From an uncultured Clostridia bacterium (GTDB taxonomy: Bacteria; Bacillota; Clostridia; UBA1381), in assembly GCA_934489015.1 (NCBI GenBank), contig CAKSSN010000002.1:124001-188000 (forward strand): a stretch of DNA of 64,000 nt, read 5' to 3'. Of the stretch, positions 44,009 to 53,219 are shown in pieces. The notes under the pieces are model-generated. The model saw only the letters and a list, made by a program, of their open reading frames with translations. It did no database searches and was not told the origin of the DNA. How positions within the stretch are numbered: the first letter of the stretch is position 1; each line of letters starts with the position of its first letter. The translations under genes and the position numbers were made by a program.

Positions 44009-44551
44009 TTACTTAAATGTCAAAAGCTTTCTGCTGCCGTAAATATAGTCAATTCCCGATACAATCGTAAGAACGGTTGAAATCCATACAACCGTATTTA
44101 TAATAATGCTGTCCGGTGCGCCGAGCGGAAATATCAAAAGCAAAAACGTTATTATAACCGCCGCCATCTGCGAAACCGTTTTGAGCTTTCCCCATATGCT
44201 TGCCGCAATAACCTCGCCCGTGCCTGCTGCGACAAGACGAACTCCCGAAACGGCAAATTCTCTGAAAAGAACAATCAGCAAAACCCACGGTGAAATTAAG
44301 CCCTTAACGGTAAAGGCAAGAAACGCCGCCGCAATCAAAAGCTTATCGGCAAGCGGATCGGCAAACTTTCCGAACGTTGTAACCTGGTTGTATTTTCTCG
44401 CAAGCATACCGTCGAGCATATCAGTAAGCGACGCGGCAATAAATATCACAAGAGATGCCGCCATATACCCGCTGCCCTCCAAAAGCGCAAACGCCATGAA
44501 AATCGGTACAAGAACAACTCTTAAAAGAGTGAGCTTATTGGGTGTGTTCAT
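44009..44551 (-). CDS. pgsA: CDP-diacylglycerol-glycerol-3-phosphate 3-phosphatidyltransferase
   Basis: Makes phosphatidylglycerol phosphate from CDP-diacylglycerol. The 180-residue membrane protein has four to five helices and the CDP-alcohol phosphotransferase motif D-G-x2-A-R-x8-G-x3-D-x3-D, seen as DMLDGMLARKYNQ then GKFADPLADKLL. ATG 44551 has GGAGAG ten bases upstream; an in-frame TTG two codons before is too close to it. The start lies two bases after the rimO stop. Confidence 0.95.
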   Translation of the reverse strand: MNTPNKLTLLRVVLVPIFMAFALLEGSGYMAASLVIFIAASLTDMLDGMLARKYNQVTTFGKFADPLADKLLIAAAFLAFTVKGLISPWVLLIVLFREFAVSGVRLVAAGTGEVIAASIWGKLKTVSQMAAVIITFLLLIFPLGAPDSIIINTVVWISTVLTIVSGIDYIYGSRKLLTFK

Positions 44552-44553
44552 AA

Positions 44554-45882
44554 TCAATCAACTCTCCTTCCGGTAAGGTCGTATTCGTCGCAGTCGAGAA
44601 TTTCAACCGTAACAAACTCGCCCATTTTAACCTCGTCCTCAGCGGCAAAATATACACTGCCGTCAACGTCAATTCCGTCTGCCATGCTTCTGCCGTAATA
44701 TAAAAAGCAGTCCTCGTCATAGCCCTCGCAGATAACCTCTGTTTTCGTGCCGAGCTTTTCTCTGTTTTTCTCAAGGCTTATATCTCTTTGAATATTCATT
44801 AAAATATCATATCTGCGCTGCTTTGTGTCCTCGTCTATCTGTCCGCCGAAAGAAGCTGCCGGAGTGTTTTCCTCCGGCGAATAGGTGAATACTCCCATTC
44901 TTTCAAAGCGCGCCTCGCGCACAAAATCGCAAAGCTCTTCAAACTGCGCCTCCGTTTCGCCCGGAAAGCCTACAATAATGGATGTTCTTATTGCAGCGTC
45001 AGGTATATTTTTTCTTATATCGGCTATTCTGCGCCTTATTTCATCGGACGTTGTGCGCCTTGCCATACGCCGCAGAATATCGTTATTTATATGCTGTATC
45101 GGCATATCTATATACGGGCATAGCTTTTTTTCATGTGCAAACACGTCTATAAGCTCATCCGTTATCGCTTCGGTATAAAAATAGTGCACTCTTATCCATT
45201 TGAGCTTTTCTATGCCGCAAAGCTTTTTAAGAAGCTCTGCAAGACGGTATTCTCCGTAAAGGTCAATTCCATATCGCGTCGTGTCCTGAGCGATTACGAT
45301 AAGCTCCTTTATACCACTCTCGGCAAGATTTTCGGCCTCCGCAAGAATATCCTCTTCTCTGCGGCTTCTGTATCTGCCGCGAATTTTCGGGATAGCGCAG
45401 TATGTACAGTTATTGTCGCACCCTTCGGCAATTTTAATGTAAGCCGACGTGCCGCCCGTCGTAAGTATTCTCGGCAGCCCCTCCGGGACGTCGCAGTCCA
45501 TATGCCCGTAAAGAGCCGGTCTTTCACCGGTAAACGCAATATCAATAATTTCGGCAATTTTGTCATAATCTCCTACGCCGACAATAGCGTCAATCTCCGG
45601 AAACTCCTTTAAAACCTCATCATTGTAGCGCTCCGCAAGACAGCCCGTTACAATAAGAAGCTTACATCTTCCCTTTTTATATTCCGCCATTTCAAGAATT
45701 GTATCTATCGACTCCTGCTTTGCGCTCTCTATAAAGCCGCAGGTGTTCACAATCAGCACATCCGCCTCGCCCGCGTCATTTACAAGCTTTGCGCCCTTTT
45801 CGGCAAGTATGCCGAGCATTATTTCGGAGTCAGTTCTGTTTTTCGCACAGCCGAGCGAAATCATTCCAATATTAAAATTCAT
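44554..45882 (-). CDS. rimO: Ribosomal protein S12 methylthiotransferase
   Basis: Radical SAM enzyme that adds a methylthio group to an aspartate of ribosomal protein S12. The 442-residue protein has the UPF0004 domain with conserved cysteines (SLGCAKNRTD, NTCGFIE and the CLAERY loop), the radical SAM motif GCDNNCTYCAIP near residue 155 and a C-terminal TRAM domain (about 375-442). SLGCAKN and the IPKIRGRYRS block fit RimO better than MiaB. It overlaps recX by 11 bases. Confidence 0.95.
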   Translation of the reverse strand: MNFNIGMISLGCAKNRTDSEIMLGILAEKGAKLVNDAGEADVLIVNTCGFIESAKQESIDTILEMAEYKKGRCKLLIVTGCLAERYNDEVLKEFPEIDAIVGVGDYDKIAEIIDIAFTGERPALYGHMDCDVPEGLPRILTTGGTSAYIKIAEGCDNNCTYCAIPKIRGRYRSRREEDILAEAENLAESGIKELIVIAQDTTRYGIDLYGEYRLAELLKKLCGIEKLKWIRVHYFYTEAITDELIDVFAHEKKLCPYIDMPIQHINNDILRRMARRTTSDEIRRRIADIRKNIPDAAIRTSIIVGFPGETEAQFEELCDFVREARFERMGVFTYSPEENTPAASFGGQIDEDTKQRRYDILMNIQRDISLEKNREKLGTKTEVICEGYDEDCFLYYGRSMADGIDVDGSVYFAAEDEVKMGEFVTVEILDCDEYDLTGRRVD

Positions 45883-46336
45883 CTGTCATTAACCTTTCCA
45901 ATGCGTTTTTTATATCGCCGAGCTCGTAGCCCCTGTAAATAAAATATCTTATAATCTTTTCGCGGTTTTTTCTTTCAAAATTTCCGCGCGCCTTTTTTTC
46001 AACAAGTCTTAAAAGCTCCTCCTCGTCATCCTCCATATCCGAAAGAACCTCCTGCGCGGTTTCATCCGAAATGCCCTTTATTCTCAGCTCCGAATAAATT
46101 CTGCGCTTTCCGAGCCTTTTAAGCGCCGCCAGATCATGAGCAAGCGCACGCGCATATCTCTCGTCATTTAAAAAGTTATATTCGCGGCAAAATTCAATTA
46201 CTCTTTCTATGTCCTCTTCATCCGCACCGTATCGGATAAGCTTGTCGGAAAGCTCCTTTTCCGAGTGACTTCTGTATTCAAGAAGCCTGAGCGCCTTTTC
46301 CTTAACGTCCTCAAAGCTTTTTTTATCCTCATTCAT
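45872..46336 (-). CDS. recX: RecA modulator RecX
   Basis: Small helical protein that binds RecA filaments and limits recombination. The 154-residue protein is made of three-helix RecX repeats: ALRLLEYRSHSEKELSDKL, then the central RYARALAHDLAALKRLGKR and IYSELRIKGI segments, and a last repeat with NREKIIRYFIYRGY. It is at the short end of the family. It overlaps the HD gene by eight bases and rimO by 11, so translation is coupled. recA itself is not in the window. Confidence 0.9.
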   Translation of the reverse strand: MNEDKKSFEDVKEKALRLLEYRSHSEKELSDKLIRYGADEEDIERVIEFCREYNFLNDERYARALAHDLAALKRLGKRRIYSELRIKGISDETAQEVLSDMEDDEEELLRLVEKKARGNFERKNREKIIRYFIYRGYELGDIKNALERLMTDEF

Positions 46337-47534
46337 TTTGATTTTTATCCTCTATAATAAAATATCCGAAAATTTTCCCGAAATCAACTCCGGCAACAAC
46401 TCTGTTTTTGTACCTGTCAAGCAAATGCTTATATCCCGAAGTAAGCGGCGTCGGACGAATGCCGTATTCAAGCGACAGATACGCCTCCATAAACGCTGAC
46501 AAATGGTCGCAGCACCTTATAATTTCGCCGTCAATCGGATTATACGCGTCATCGTTATAGCTCTCGTTAATTTTATCCGATGTTGTTTCAACAATTTCTC
46601 CGCCGTATACAATTTTTGAGGTAAACTCGTTTTTCGTAAAATATCTTACCTCATCATGCCACTTAGGCGGCAGCAGACGATAAACCGAGTTTTTCATTTC
46701 GTCGTCCTCAATGCCCTTTATAATATCATCAAGCCCCTCAACGCCTGTTTTTACAGGTGACACAATATCACGCGTGAGCGCTTCGGGAATATCATGAAAA
46801 AGTCCGCCGAAAAAGTCGTTTACAAGTCTTCTTTCGCACCCTCCCGCTTCAAGCACTGAAAAATATGAAAGTATCGCAACAACGAGCATATGCCCCATAA
46901 CAAACGTGTTCGGCAATCTCGACGCCTTTGCCCAGCGCTGCTGATAGCGCAGCTTTCCGAGCAGCGACATAAACTCGCCAAGATACGGGCTTCCCATAAA
47001 ATATTTATATCCTTCAAACGTGTCGCACCTTGCAAGACCCTTTGCCATTTCCTCTTTTACATTTTCAATCTCATAGGTTTTTGTGTTGAGCGGATATATT
47101 ATCTGAAATTCAAAATATGTAGCCTGATAATGTGCCGCTCTCAAAATTTCCTTTTCAAGCGCGCTGTAGGAATTATCCTCATAATACATTCTCATGCGGT
47201 CAAAAAATCCGCCGCTTATAGGCTTTAAAATAGGTTCAAGCTGCTTTAAAACCCATTCGTTGAGCTGTTCTCCCTTTTCCTTTACAAGCCTGTGATAAAT
47301 CGGAGGCTTAATATCGGTGAGAATAATTCTGTGGAAAAACTCAAATATTCCGCCCTCTGTAAGCCTGCGCCAATTAACATCCTTACCCTCGCATTTTGCA
47401 AGGACGTATGCGTAAAACATCTTGTGCGCCTGCTTGTCAAGCTCCGTAAAACCCGTCCACGGGCGTATATGATCGTTCCAGCGCTGAATTGCCGCCGCTT
47501 CATATATAGTTGTTATCAGCGATTTTGTAATCAT
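46329..47534 (-). CDS. HD-domain hydrolase, nucleotidase-like
   Basis: Putative metal-dependent phosphohydrolase of 401 residues. The HD-type ligands are visible as H in FVMGHMLVVAIL, the HD pair in GLFHDIPEAL near residue 248 and a later Asp in CCDHLSAFMEA near 343, an order resembling the YfbR/HD_3 nucleotidase group. The N-terminal 150 residues (with FTELDKQAHKMFY) have no assigned domain. The frame is open 38 codons upstream, but ATG 47534 follows GAGGTG by seven bases. It is translationally coupled to recX. Substrate is not known; a nucleotide or phosphorylated metabolite is inference. Confidence 0.75.
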   Translation of the reverse strand: MITKSLITTIYEAAAIQRWNDHIRPWTGFTELDKQAHKMFYAYVLAKCEGKDVNWRRLTEGGIFEFFHRIILTDIKPPIYHRLVKEKGEQLNEWVLKQLEPILKPISGGFFDRMRMYYEDNSYSALEKEILRAAHYQATYFEFQIIYPLNTKTYEIENVKEEMAKGLARCDTFEGYKYFMGSPYLGEFMSLLGKLRYQQRWAKASRLPNTFVMGHMLVVAILSYFSVLEAGGCERRLVNDFFGGLFHDIPEALTRDIVSPVKTGVEGLDDIIKGIEDDEMKNSVYRLLPPKWHDEVRYFTKNEFTSKIVYGGEIVETTSDKINESYNDDAYNPIDGEIIRCCDHLSAFMEAYLSLEYGIRPTPLTSGYKHLLDRYKNRVVAGVDFGKIFGYFIIEDKNQNE

Positions 47535-47553
47535 GACCGCACCTCTTTTCAAA

Positions 47554-48216
47554 TTATATTTCCATACCATCCGGCAGCAAAAGACAATCTCTGCCGACAC
47601 ATAAAAAGTCCGTTTTGAATTTCTCATCATATCTTTCAAGTGCCGCAATAACCGTTTCCGGTTTAAGATTATATTCGTTTGAGCAAGAAAGCCGCATTTT
47701 ATATGTTACAACATTCCCCTCTTTTTTCTCCTCAAAAAGTGAATAAATATGTTCTCTTATATCCGACTCTTTCTCGCCGCTCTTTGTTTTTTTCATAACT
47801 ATAAGCGATTTGTTTTCAAGCACCTTTTCGATATTGCACGGGCTTGCACCGCCGGCAAGCTCCGCCATAACTGTATAATCCGCACGGTCTATTTTGTTTA
47901 CGTCAATCTCTTTGCCGACAAGCTTATGAATACCGGTTATTTTATATCCCGGCGGAAATGCGCCGTTTATTCTTTTCATTATTTCCTCTTCGGAAAACTC
48001 GTCGGTAAATCCGACCTTCATATATTCTCCGCCCGAAATAACGCCGACGGAAAGCGGTCTTGCAACCGTCATAACCGGGTGAGGATTAAAGCCCTCCGAA
48101 TAAAGAAATTCAACTCCGCTTCTTCTCACCGTTCTGTGAAAAAGCCTCATAAAATCAAGGTGAGAAATATATTTCACGCGCTCGTCACGCGTATATTTTA
48201 AAATGTACTTACTCAT
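47554..48216 (-). CDS. TIGR03936 family radical SAM-linked protein (DUF2344)
   Basis: A 220-residue protein of the DUF2344 family, usually encoded next to, or fused with, the B12-binding radical SAM protein found here directly upstream. Family features seen: YILKYTRDERVKYISHLD at the start, RRSGVEFLYSEGFNPHP and RPLSVGVISGGEY. It has no cysteine motif of its own. The frame is open 42 codons upstream, inside the neighbouring gene, but ATG 48216 with GGGGGT gives the family N-terminus. It overlaps the radical SAM gene by eight bases. Role unknown; the pair probably forms one enzyme. Confidence 0.87.
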   Translation of the reverse strand: MSKYILKYTRDERVKYISHLDFMRLFHRTVRRSGVEFLYSEGFNPHPVMTVARPLSVGVISGGEYMKVGFTDEFSEEEIMKRINGAFPPGYKITGIHKLVGKEIDVNKIDRADYTVMAELAGGASPCNIEKVLENKSLIVMKKTKSGEKESDIREHIYSLFEEKKEGNVVTYKMRLSCSNEYNLKPETVIAALERYDEKFKTDFLCVGRDCLLLPDGMEI

Positions 48217-50050
48217 AGCAAACCCCCGTTTTAAATGAAGCCGCACCGCAGCCGGCACATTTTTCGCGGCAGTTTTGGGTTGTTTCCGCCCTGTGTGCCT
48301 TTTCACTCTCGCGCTGCAAAAATTTCTTTGTAACGCCGACATCTATATGATCCCACGGGAAAATTTCATCATATGAGCGCTCCCTCGCCGTGTAAAAATC
48401 GGGATCAATTCCGCAGTCGTCAAAAGCCTGCATCCAAAGGTCAAAATTAAAATGCTCGTTCCAGCCGTCAAATTTGCAGCCGAGCTCAACCGCGCGCACT
48501 ATAACCTTAGAAAGCCTTCTGTCTCCGCGCGCAAAAACGCCCTCTAAATAGCTTGTTTTATTATCATGCCAGTTATATCTTATGCGCTTTGATTTTATAG
48601 CGCCTTTTAATATATTCTGCTTTTCAATCATTTCCTCTCTTGTAGCCTGCCTTGCCCACTGAAACGCCGTAAACGGCTTCGGAACAAAGTTTGACGTGCT
48701 GACTGTTATATTAACATTCTTTGCGCGCTCCTCTTTCGGAGTTTCAAAATAAACCGAAAGCACCTTTTCCGCCAAAGCCGCAATTCCCTCAACGTCCTCG
48801 TCGGTTTCCGTCGGAAGCCCGACCATGAAATAAAGCTTAACCGTCGTATACCCTCCGGCAAAAAGCATTCTCACCGAATGAGCTATATCCTCTTCGGTTA
48901 TATTTTTGTTTATAACGTCTCTCAGGCGCTGCGTCCCGGCTTCGGGCGCAAAGGTTATTCCCGATTTTCTTACCTTTTGAATTTTTTTCATAAGCTCAAG
49001 CGAAAAGTTATCAATTCTGAGTGACGGAAGAGAAAGATTTATCTTTTTTCTCTCCGTTATATCCAAAAGCCTGCTCGTAAGCTCCGGCAGCTGAGTATAG
49101 TCGCTTGTGCTGAGCGACGAAAGCGAAATTTCGTCAAAACCCGTTGACGAAAGAAGCTTTTCGGCAACATCTATAAGCCTGTCGGCGCTCTTTTCTCTGA
49201 CAGGCCGGTAAACATATCCCGCCTGACAAAAGCGGCAGCCTCTTATACAGCCTCTGAAAACCTCCAAAACAGCTCTGTCATGCACAACCTCTCCGAACGG
49301 AACAATTACCTTTTCGGGAGTAAATACCGCCGTCATATCATCAATAATGCGCTTTTTTATTTTTTCCTTTGCGTGCGGATTATTCGGCGTAATGCTCTTT
49401 ACAGTTTTGTCCTCATTATATGAAACATCGTAAAATGACGGCACATAAACGCCCGGTATATCCGCCGCCGCTTCAAGAAATTGCTTTCTCGTTTTTCCGC
49501 TGCCCTTCCACTCGGCGTATACGTCCATAAGCTCGTTTATGACCTCTTCACCCTCGCCGAGCATAAACAAATCAATAAAATCCGCAATCGGCTCCGCGTT
49601 ATACGCACACGGTCCGCCCGCGCATACAAACGGCCGACCCTCTTTCCTGTCCGCGCTCAAAAGCGGAACTCCGGCAAGGTCAAGCATATTAACCACATTT
49701 GAATAAGACAGCTCATATTGAAGCGTAAAGCCGAGAAAATCAAAATTCGTAACCTCGTCGCCCGTTTCAAGCGCAAAAAGCTTCATATTCCTCTCGCGCA
49801 TAAGGCTCTCCATATCCGTCCAGGGTGCAAAAACCCTCTCGCAATAAGTATCGCTTCTTTTATTTAAAATGTGATATAAAATTTTTATGCCCAGATGCGA
49901 CATTGCAATCTCATAAAGGTCGGGAAAGCAAAAGCCAAACCTTATTTTAACGCTTTGCTTATCCTTCATGCACGCGTTAAGCTCGCCGCCGGTATATCTT
50001 GTCGGCTTCTGAACCTGCATTAAAATTTTATCTCTTTGTGTAAAATACAT
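48209..50050 (-). CDS. TIGR03960 family B12-binding-domain radical SAM protein
   Basis: A 613-residue radical SAM protein. It starts with a cobalamin-binding-like region (about 30-200, including ALETGDEVTNFDFLGFTLQ), then the [4Fe-4S] motif RGCIRGCRFCQAGYV near residue 271, the radical SAM barrel with ITFAPEAGTQRLRDVINK, and a cysteine-rich end (CREKCAGCG) that may bind another metal. Start ATG 50050 follows GGAGAG. It is the partner of the DUF2344 gene with which it overlaps. In other Clostridia the pair often precedes ribonuclease G and rplU; here it is inside a cell division and translation operon. Substrate unknown. Confidence 0.88.
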   Translation of the reverse strand: MYFTQRDKILMQVQKPTRYTGGELNACMKDKQSVKIRFGFCFPDLYEIAMSHLGIKILYHILNKRSDTYCERVFAPWTDMESLMRERNMKLFALETGDEVTNFDFLGFTLQYELSYSNVVNMLDLAGVPLLSADRKEGRPFVCAGGPCAYNAEPIADFIDLFMLGEGEEVINELMDVYAEWKGSGKTRKQFLEAAADIPGVYVPSFYDVSYNEDKTVKSITPNNPHAKEKIKKRIIDDMTAVFTPEKVIVPFGEVVHDRAVLEVFRGCIRGCRFCQAGYVYRPVREKSADRLIDVAEKLLSSTGFDEISLSSLSTSDYTQLPELTSRLLDITERKKINLSLPSLRIDNFSLELMKKIQKVRKSGITFAPEAGTQRLRDVINKNITEEDIAHSVRMLFAGGYTTVKLYFMVGLPTETDEDVEGIAALAEKVLSVYFETPKEERAKNVNITVSTSNFVPKPFTAFQWARQATREEMIEKQNILKGAIKSKRIRYNWHDNKTSYLEGVFARGDRRLSKVIVRAVELGCKFDGWNEHFNFDLWMQAFDDCGIDPDFYTARERSYDEIFPWDHIDVGVTKKFLQRESEKAHRAETTQNCREKCAGCGAASFKTGVCYE

Positions 50051-50063
50051 TACGGCTGCTCTC

Positions 50064-50501
50064 CTAATCCAAAATTTCTATGCTGTCGTCGCTCTTATCC
50101 TCTTTTTCCGGCTCATTTTTCTTCTTTTTAAAGCCGGAAATTGCGCCATTTAGTTTGTCAAAAAGTCCCGGCACCATATCAAGAAGCTTTGAAGCCGTTC
50201 CGCTGTCGCCGCTTGTCGGGATATATCTTACATTGCCGCCCGAAACAACAAGAAATCCTGCCGGCTTCACATTTGCGCCGCCGCCGCAGCCGCCACCGAA
50301 CATTTTCTCCGAAACGGCAGAGCCTGCTTTCGGCGAAAAGTCGCTTCCGCCCGCACCGAAGCCGAACGAAACAGACGAAATCGGTATAATAACCGTATCG
50401 TCGCCGCACTTTACCGCGTCGCCCACAACAGTGTCAACATCAACCATTGCCTTAATATTGCTCATTGCCGAATTCATTAAATCGTTAATTGCATTATTCA
50501 T
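50064..50501 (-). CDS. gerW: Spore germination/sporulation protein GerW (YtfJ family)
   Basis: A 145-residue soluble protein of the GerW/YtfJ family, found in spore formers and some relatives. Seen: SNIKAMVDVDTVVGDAVKCGD, TVIIPISSVSFGFGAGGSDF and a glycine-rich FGGGCGGGANVKPAGFLV centre, then an acidic/basic tail. ATG 50501 is chosen over an ATG-like start five codons upstream because it matches the family N-terminus. Next to DUF2953 as in B. subtilis ytfI-ytfJ. It is the only sporulation-linked gene besides the FtsK/SpoIIIE translocase, so it hints at, but does not prove, spore formation. Confidence 0.9.
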   Translation of the reverse strand: MNNAINDLMNSAMSNIKAMVDVDTVVGDAVKCGDDTVIIPISSVSFGFGAGGSDFSPKAGSAVSEKMFGGGCGGGANVKPAGFLVVSGGNVRYIPTSGDSGTASKLLDMVPGLFDKLNGAISGFKKKKNEPEKEDKSDDSIEILD

Positions 50502-50522
50502 TTTTCTCTCTCCCATTCAAAT

Positions 50523-51092
50523 TTATCTGTACTTTCTCATAACACCAAGCGCTTTAATCCCTACAGGAATAATATGCACCGCACGCGTGCGGCATATACA
50601 GCATAAATATATATTAAAGCATTCGTTTCCAAAGTTCGGGTTTATTTCTATACTCTGCTTTTTAAGCAGCGTATTGTGGTGAATAACCGACAAAAGCATA
50701 TATACTGCGGCATTTACCGCTCCGGTTAAAATCCCGGTAGCCGCCGCCGAGTCTGTTCCGAAATCGAGCTTAAACTCTATTTTCTCAACCACAATCGCGC
50801 GCCTTGCGGCATACGACAAAAGCTCCTTAAAATCGTCCTGCGCGGCAAGAAGCTTTTTTATTTTCGCGCCGCTATCCGCTTTCTTTTCAGGCTTTTTTTG
50901 TCCCTTTTCGCTGCTTTTTTGCGGCTTTTCTTTTTTCTCCTTTTTTTCAAGGGGAATTTTTATAAAGCCGATCTTTACATAGCTTTTCAGCGTTTTGTCA
51001 TAAACAAGGTATATGCGAACCGGAATTAAAAGCAGCAAAGCCAAAACAGCCGCAACGCATAAAATAATTATCCAGGTCAATGTACCAATCAC
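50523..51092 (-). CDS. DUF2953 family membrane protein (YtfI-like)
   Basis: A 189-residue protein with one N-terminal membrane helix (about 4-27), a charged Lys/Glu-rich stretch (50-75) and a C-terminal domain with the DUF2953 features FGTDSAAATGILTGAVNAAVY and INPNFGNE. Start is GTG; GTGA overlaps the scpB stop by four bases. It is followed by gerW after 21 bases, the same pairing as ytfI-ytfJ in Bacillus, suggesting a linked role in the spore or forespore membrane. No catalytic motif. Confidence 0.8.
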   Translation of the reverse strand: MIGTLTWIIILCVAAVLALLLLIPVRIYLVYDKTLKSYVKIGFIKIPLEKKEKKEKPQKSSEKGQKKPEKKADSGAKIKKLLAAQDDFKELLSYAARRAIVVEKIEFKLDFGTDSAAATGILTGAVNAAVYMLLSVIHHNTLLKKQSIEINPNFGNECFNIYLCCICRTRAVHIIPVGIKALGVMRKYR

Positions 51093-51754
51093 TCACCCTC
51101 TGAAATCACATCATTATTTTCATCCTTATTTCCCTGTGTATCCTCGTTTTCAGCCGACGCATTTGAGCTTTCACCGCTTGTTCGGTCAGCTGCTTCCTCC
51201 ATCGACAAAACGTCCTCTTCGGCAACGTCATCAACGCCCTCTGCGATTTTTGAAAGGTCAACCTCAGGCAGCGCTGTTAAATCGCTAAGCCCGAAACACC
51301 TTAGAAAATTAACCGTTGTTCCGTATAAAATAGGTCTTCCGGGCGCATTGAGTCTGCCTTTTTCTTCAACTAAGCCGCGCTCTAACAGTCTGTTTACGGA
51401 GCCGTCGGAATTAATTCCTCTTATATATTCAATGCCGCTTTTTGTAACCGGCTGCTTATATGCGATTATCGCAAGCGTTTCCATCGCCGCGTTTGAAAGC
51501 GCCTGTCGGCGCTGCTCACCGAGTATAACCTGAATATATGTATAATATTCCGGACGCGAGCAAATCTGATAGCCGCCGTCAATATCTATAATCGCAAAGC
51601 CCCTGTGCTGATTGTTGTATTCCTCTTTAAGCTCGCATACGGCTGCGTCTATATCCTTTACGCTGCTTTCAAGCGCCGCCGCAAGCTGCGCCGTTTTAAC
51701 AGGCTCGCCTGCTGCAAAAAGTATGCCCTCAACGGCATATTTAAGCTTATTCAT
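51089..51754 (-). CDS. scpB: Segregation and condensation protein B
   Basis: Kite subunit of the SMC-ScpA-ScpB condensin; dimers bind the centre of ScpA. The 221-residue protein has tandem winged helices: LKYAVEGILFAAGEPV at the start, LSNAAMETLAIIAYKQPVTK near 93 and GRPILYGTT near 138. The last 45 residues are an acidic Ser/Glu/Asp-rich tail. It lies 27 bases after scpA and overlaps DUF2953 by four. smc itself is in another operon (13500-17066). Confidence 0.95.
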   Translation of the reverse strand: MNKLKYAVEGILFAAGEPVKTAQLAAALESSVKDIDAAVCELKEEYNNQHRGFAIIDIDGGYQICSRPEYYTYIQVILGEQRRQALSNAAMETLAIIAYKQPVTKSGIEYIRGINSDGSVNRLLERGLVEEKGRLNAPGRPILYGTTVNFLRCFGLSDLTALPEVDLSKIAEGVDDVAEEDVLSMEEAADRTSGESSNASAENEDTQGNKDENNDVISEGE

Positions 51755-51781
51755 CAGTTAAAAATCCTCTCAGGTTTATTT

Positions 51782-52525
51782 TTAGTTTTCCTCTTCCTCG
51801 TAAACCGCCGCGCCCTGCGCAATGACAAGCTCTCCGGTGTTTTCGTCATGCTCGGCATGAATTTTTGAAAGCTTAATCATCTCAAGCACGGCAAGGAATG
51901 TGGCAATCATTTCGGGCTTTGAGATATTGCCCGTAAAAAGCGAAATAAAGGTTATGCTTCTTCTGCCGTGAAGCCTTTTGCATACCTTTTCGACCATATC
52001 GTCAACGCTTACCTTTTCGTGACCGACAATGCCCGCAAACGCCGCTTTCTGCGGCTTCATGCGCCGCTCACGCCGCGACATAATGCTGTCAAAGGCGTCC
52101 ATAAGCTCGCCAAGCTCATGATGACGACTGTACGGCGGCAGCGGAAACTCAATCTTTTCGCTTTCGCGGAAAATCATATTTTTTGTGGCAAACTCGTCCT
52201 TTCTCAGCTCCATTGACGCTTCTTTATACTTTTTGTAAAGAATAAGTCTGTTCGCAAGATCTTCTCTCGGATCCTCCTCCTCTTCCTCCTCCTTTTTCGG
52301 AAGAAGCATTTTAGACTTTATGTAAAGAAGCTGCGAAGCCATGACAAGAAATTCGCCCGTATAGTCAAGGTCTGCATTTTCCTCGCTGTTTATAATCTCT
52401 ATATACTGATCGGTTATTTCAAGAATGGGAATATCGTAAATATTCACCTTGTTTTTCTGAATAAGAGTCAGCAGAAGATCAAGCGGCCCCTCAAAATTAT
52501 CAAGTCTGTAAGATACCTTTTCCAT
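51782..52525 (-). CDS. scpA: Segregation and condensation protein A (kleisin)
   Basis: Kleisin that bridges SMC heads and binds ScpB. The 247-residue protein begins VSYRLDNFEGPLDLLLTLI, the N-terminal SMC-neck helix, followed by YTGEFLVMASQLLYIKSKML, an acidic central run (KKEEEEEEDPRED), and the C-terminal winged helix with FLAVLEMIKLSKI. Two ATG codons are close; the one at 52525 is six bases from GGAG and preferred. It lies 13 bases after the M50 protease gene. Confidence 0.95.
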   Translation of the reverse strand: MEKVSYRLDNFEGPLDLLLTLIQKNKVNIYDIPILEITDQYIEIINSEENADLDYTGEFLVMASQLLYIKSKMLLPKKEEEEEEDPREDLANRLILYKKYKEASMELRKDEFATKNMIFRESEKIEFPLPPYSRHHELGELMDAFDSIMSRRERRMKPQKAAFAGIVGHEKVSVDDMVEKVCKRLHGRRSITFISLFTGNISKPEMIATFLAVLEMIKLSKIHAEHDENTGELVIAQGAAVYEEEEN

Positions 52526-52538
52526 TTTCATCTCCGCT

Positions 52539-53192
52539 TTATATAAATAATCCTACAATGTTTCTGACGGCTCTGAAAATAAATCCGTATACTATTCCGA
52601 CGCCTCGTCCGATTATACCCTGAAATACGCCGAGTACGCAAAGGAGCATAAGAACATACATTATATAATGCTCATATTGCAATATTTTATAATACACGTT
52701 TCTCGGCATAAGCATACCGAAAATTTTAAATCCGTCAAGCGGCGGAAACGGTATCAGGTTAAATACCATAAAGCATAAATTAAGCTGTACAAATGTGTTT
52801 ATAACAACATACGTCCACGAAATAACGCTGTCGGACGCGCCGAGATTTCCCATTACAAGAACGATTATAACGCCTATCAAAAGCCCCAGAAACGCAAGTA
52901 TAAAATTGGATATAGGTCCCGCAGCAGCGGTAAGAGCCATGCCCTTGTCGCGGTCTTTGTAATACATAGGGTTTATCTGAACGGGCTTTGCCCAACCGAA
53001 ACCGGTGAAAATCATCAGAAGCGTTCCGATAATGTCAAGGTGCGCAAAGGGATTAAGCGTAAGCCTGCCCGTATTTCGCGGCGTAGGGTCGCCGAGCTTG
53101 CTCGACACATAGCCGTGAGCAAACTCATGCACCGACAGCGCTATAAGCGTTGCCGGAACATTAATAAGTATAGTTGATAAACTTCTTATCAT
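52539..53192 (-). CDS. Site-2 protease family (M50) membrane protein
   Basis: Intramembrane zinc metalloprotease-like protein of 217 residues with about five membrane helices. The zinc motif HEFAH (in ALSVHEFAHGYVSS, residues near 22) and the second motif NLIPFPPLDGFKI near 145 with the conserved Asp are both present, as is GPISNFILAF. No PDZ domain, so it is the short YwhC/YdjP-like type and not RseP. It starts 27 bases after the stalk-domain gene and 13 before scpA. Substrate unknown. Confidence 0.88.
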   Translation of the reverse strand: MIRSLSTILINVPATLIALSVHEFAHGYVSSKLGDPTPRNTGRLTLNPFAHLDIIGTLLMIFTGFGWAKPVQINPMYYKDRDKGMALTAAAGPISNFILAFLGLLIGVIIVLVMGNLGASDSVISWTYVVINTFVQLNLCFMVFNLIPFPPLDGFKIFGMLMPRNVYYKILQYEHYIMYVLMLLCVLGVFQGIIGRGVGIVYGFIFRAVRNIVGLFI

Positions 53193-53219
53193 AAATATAA
53201 TTCTCCAATCGCTGAAAGC

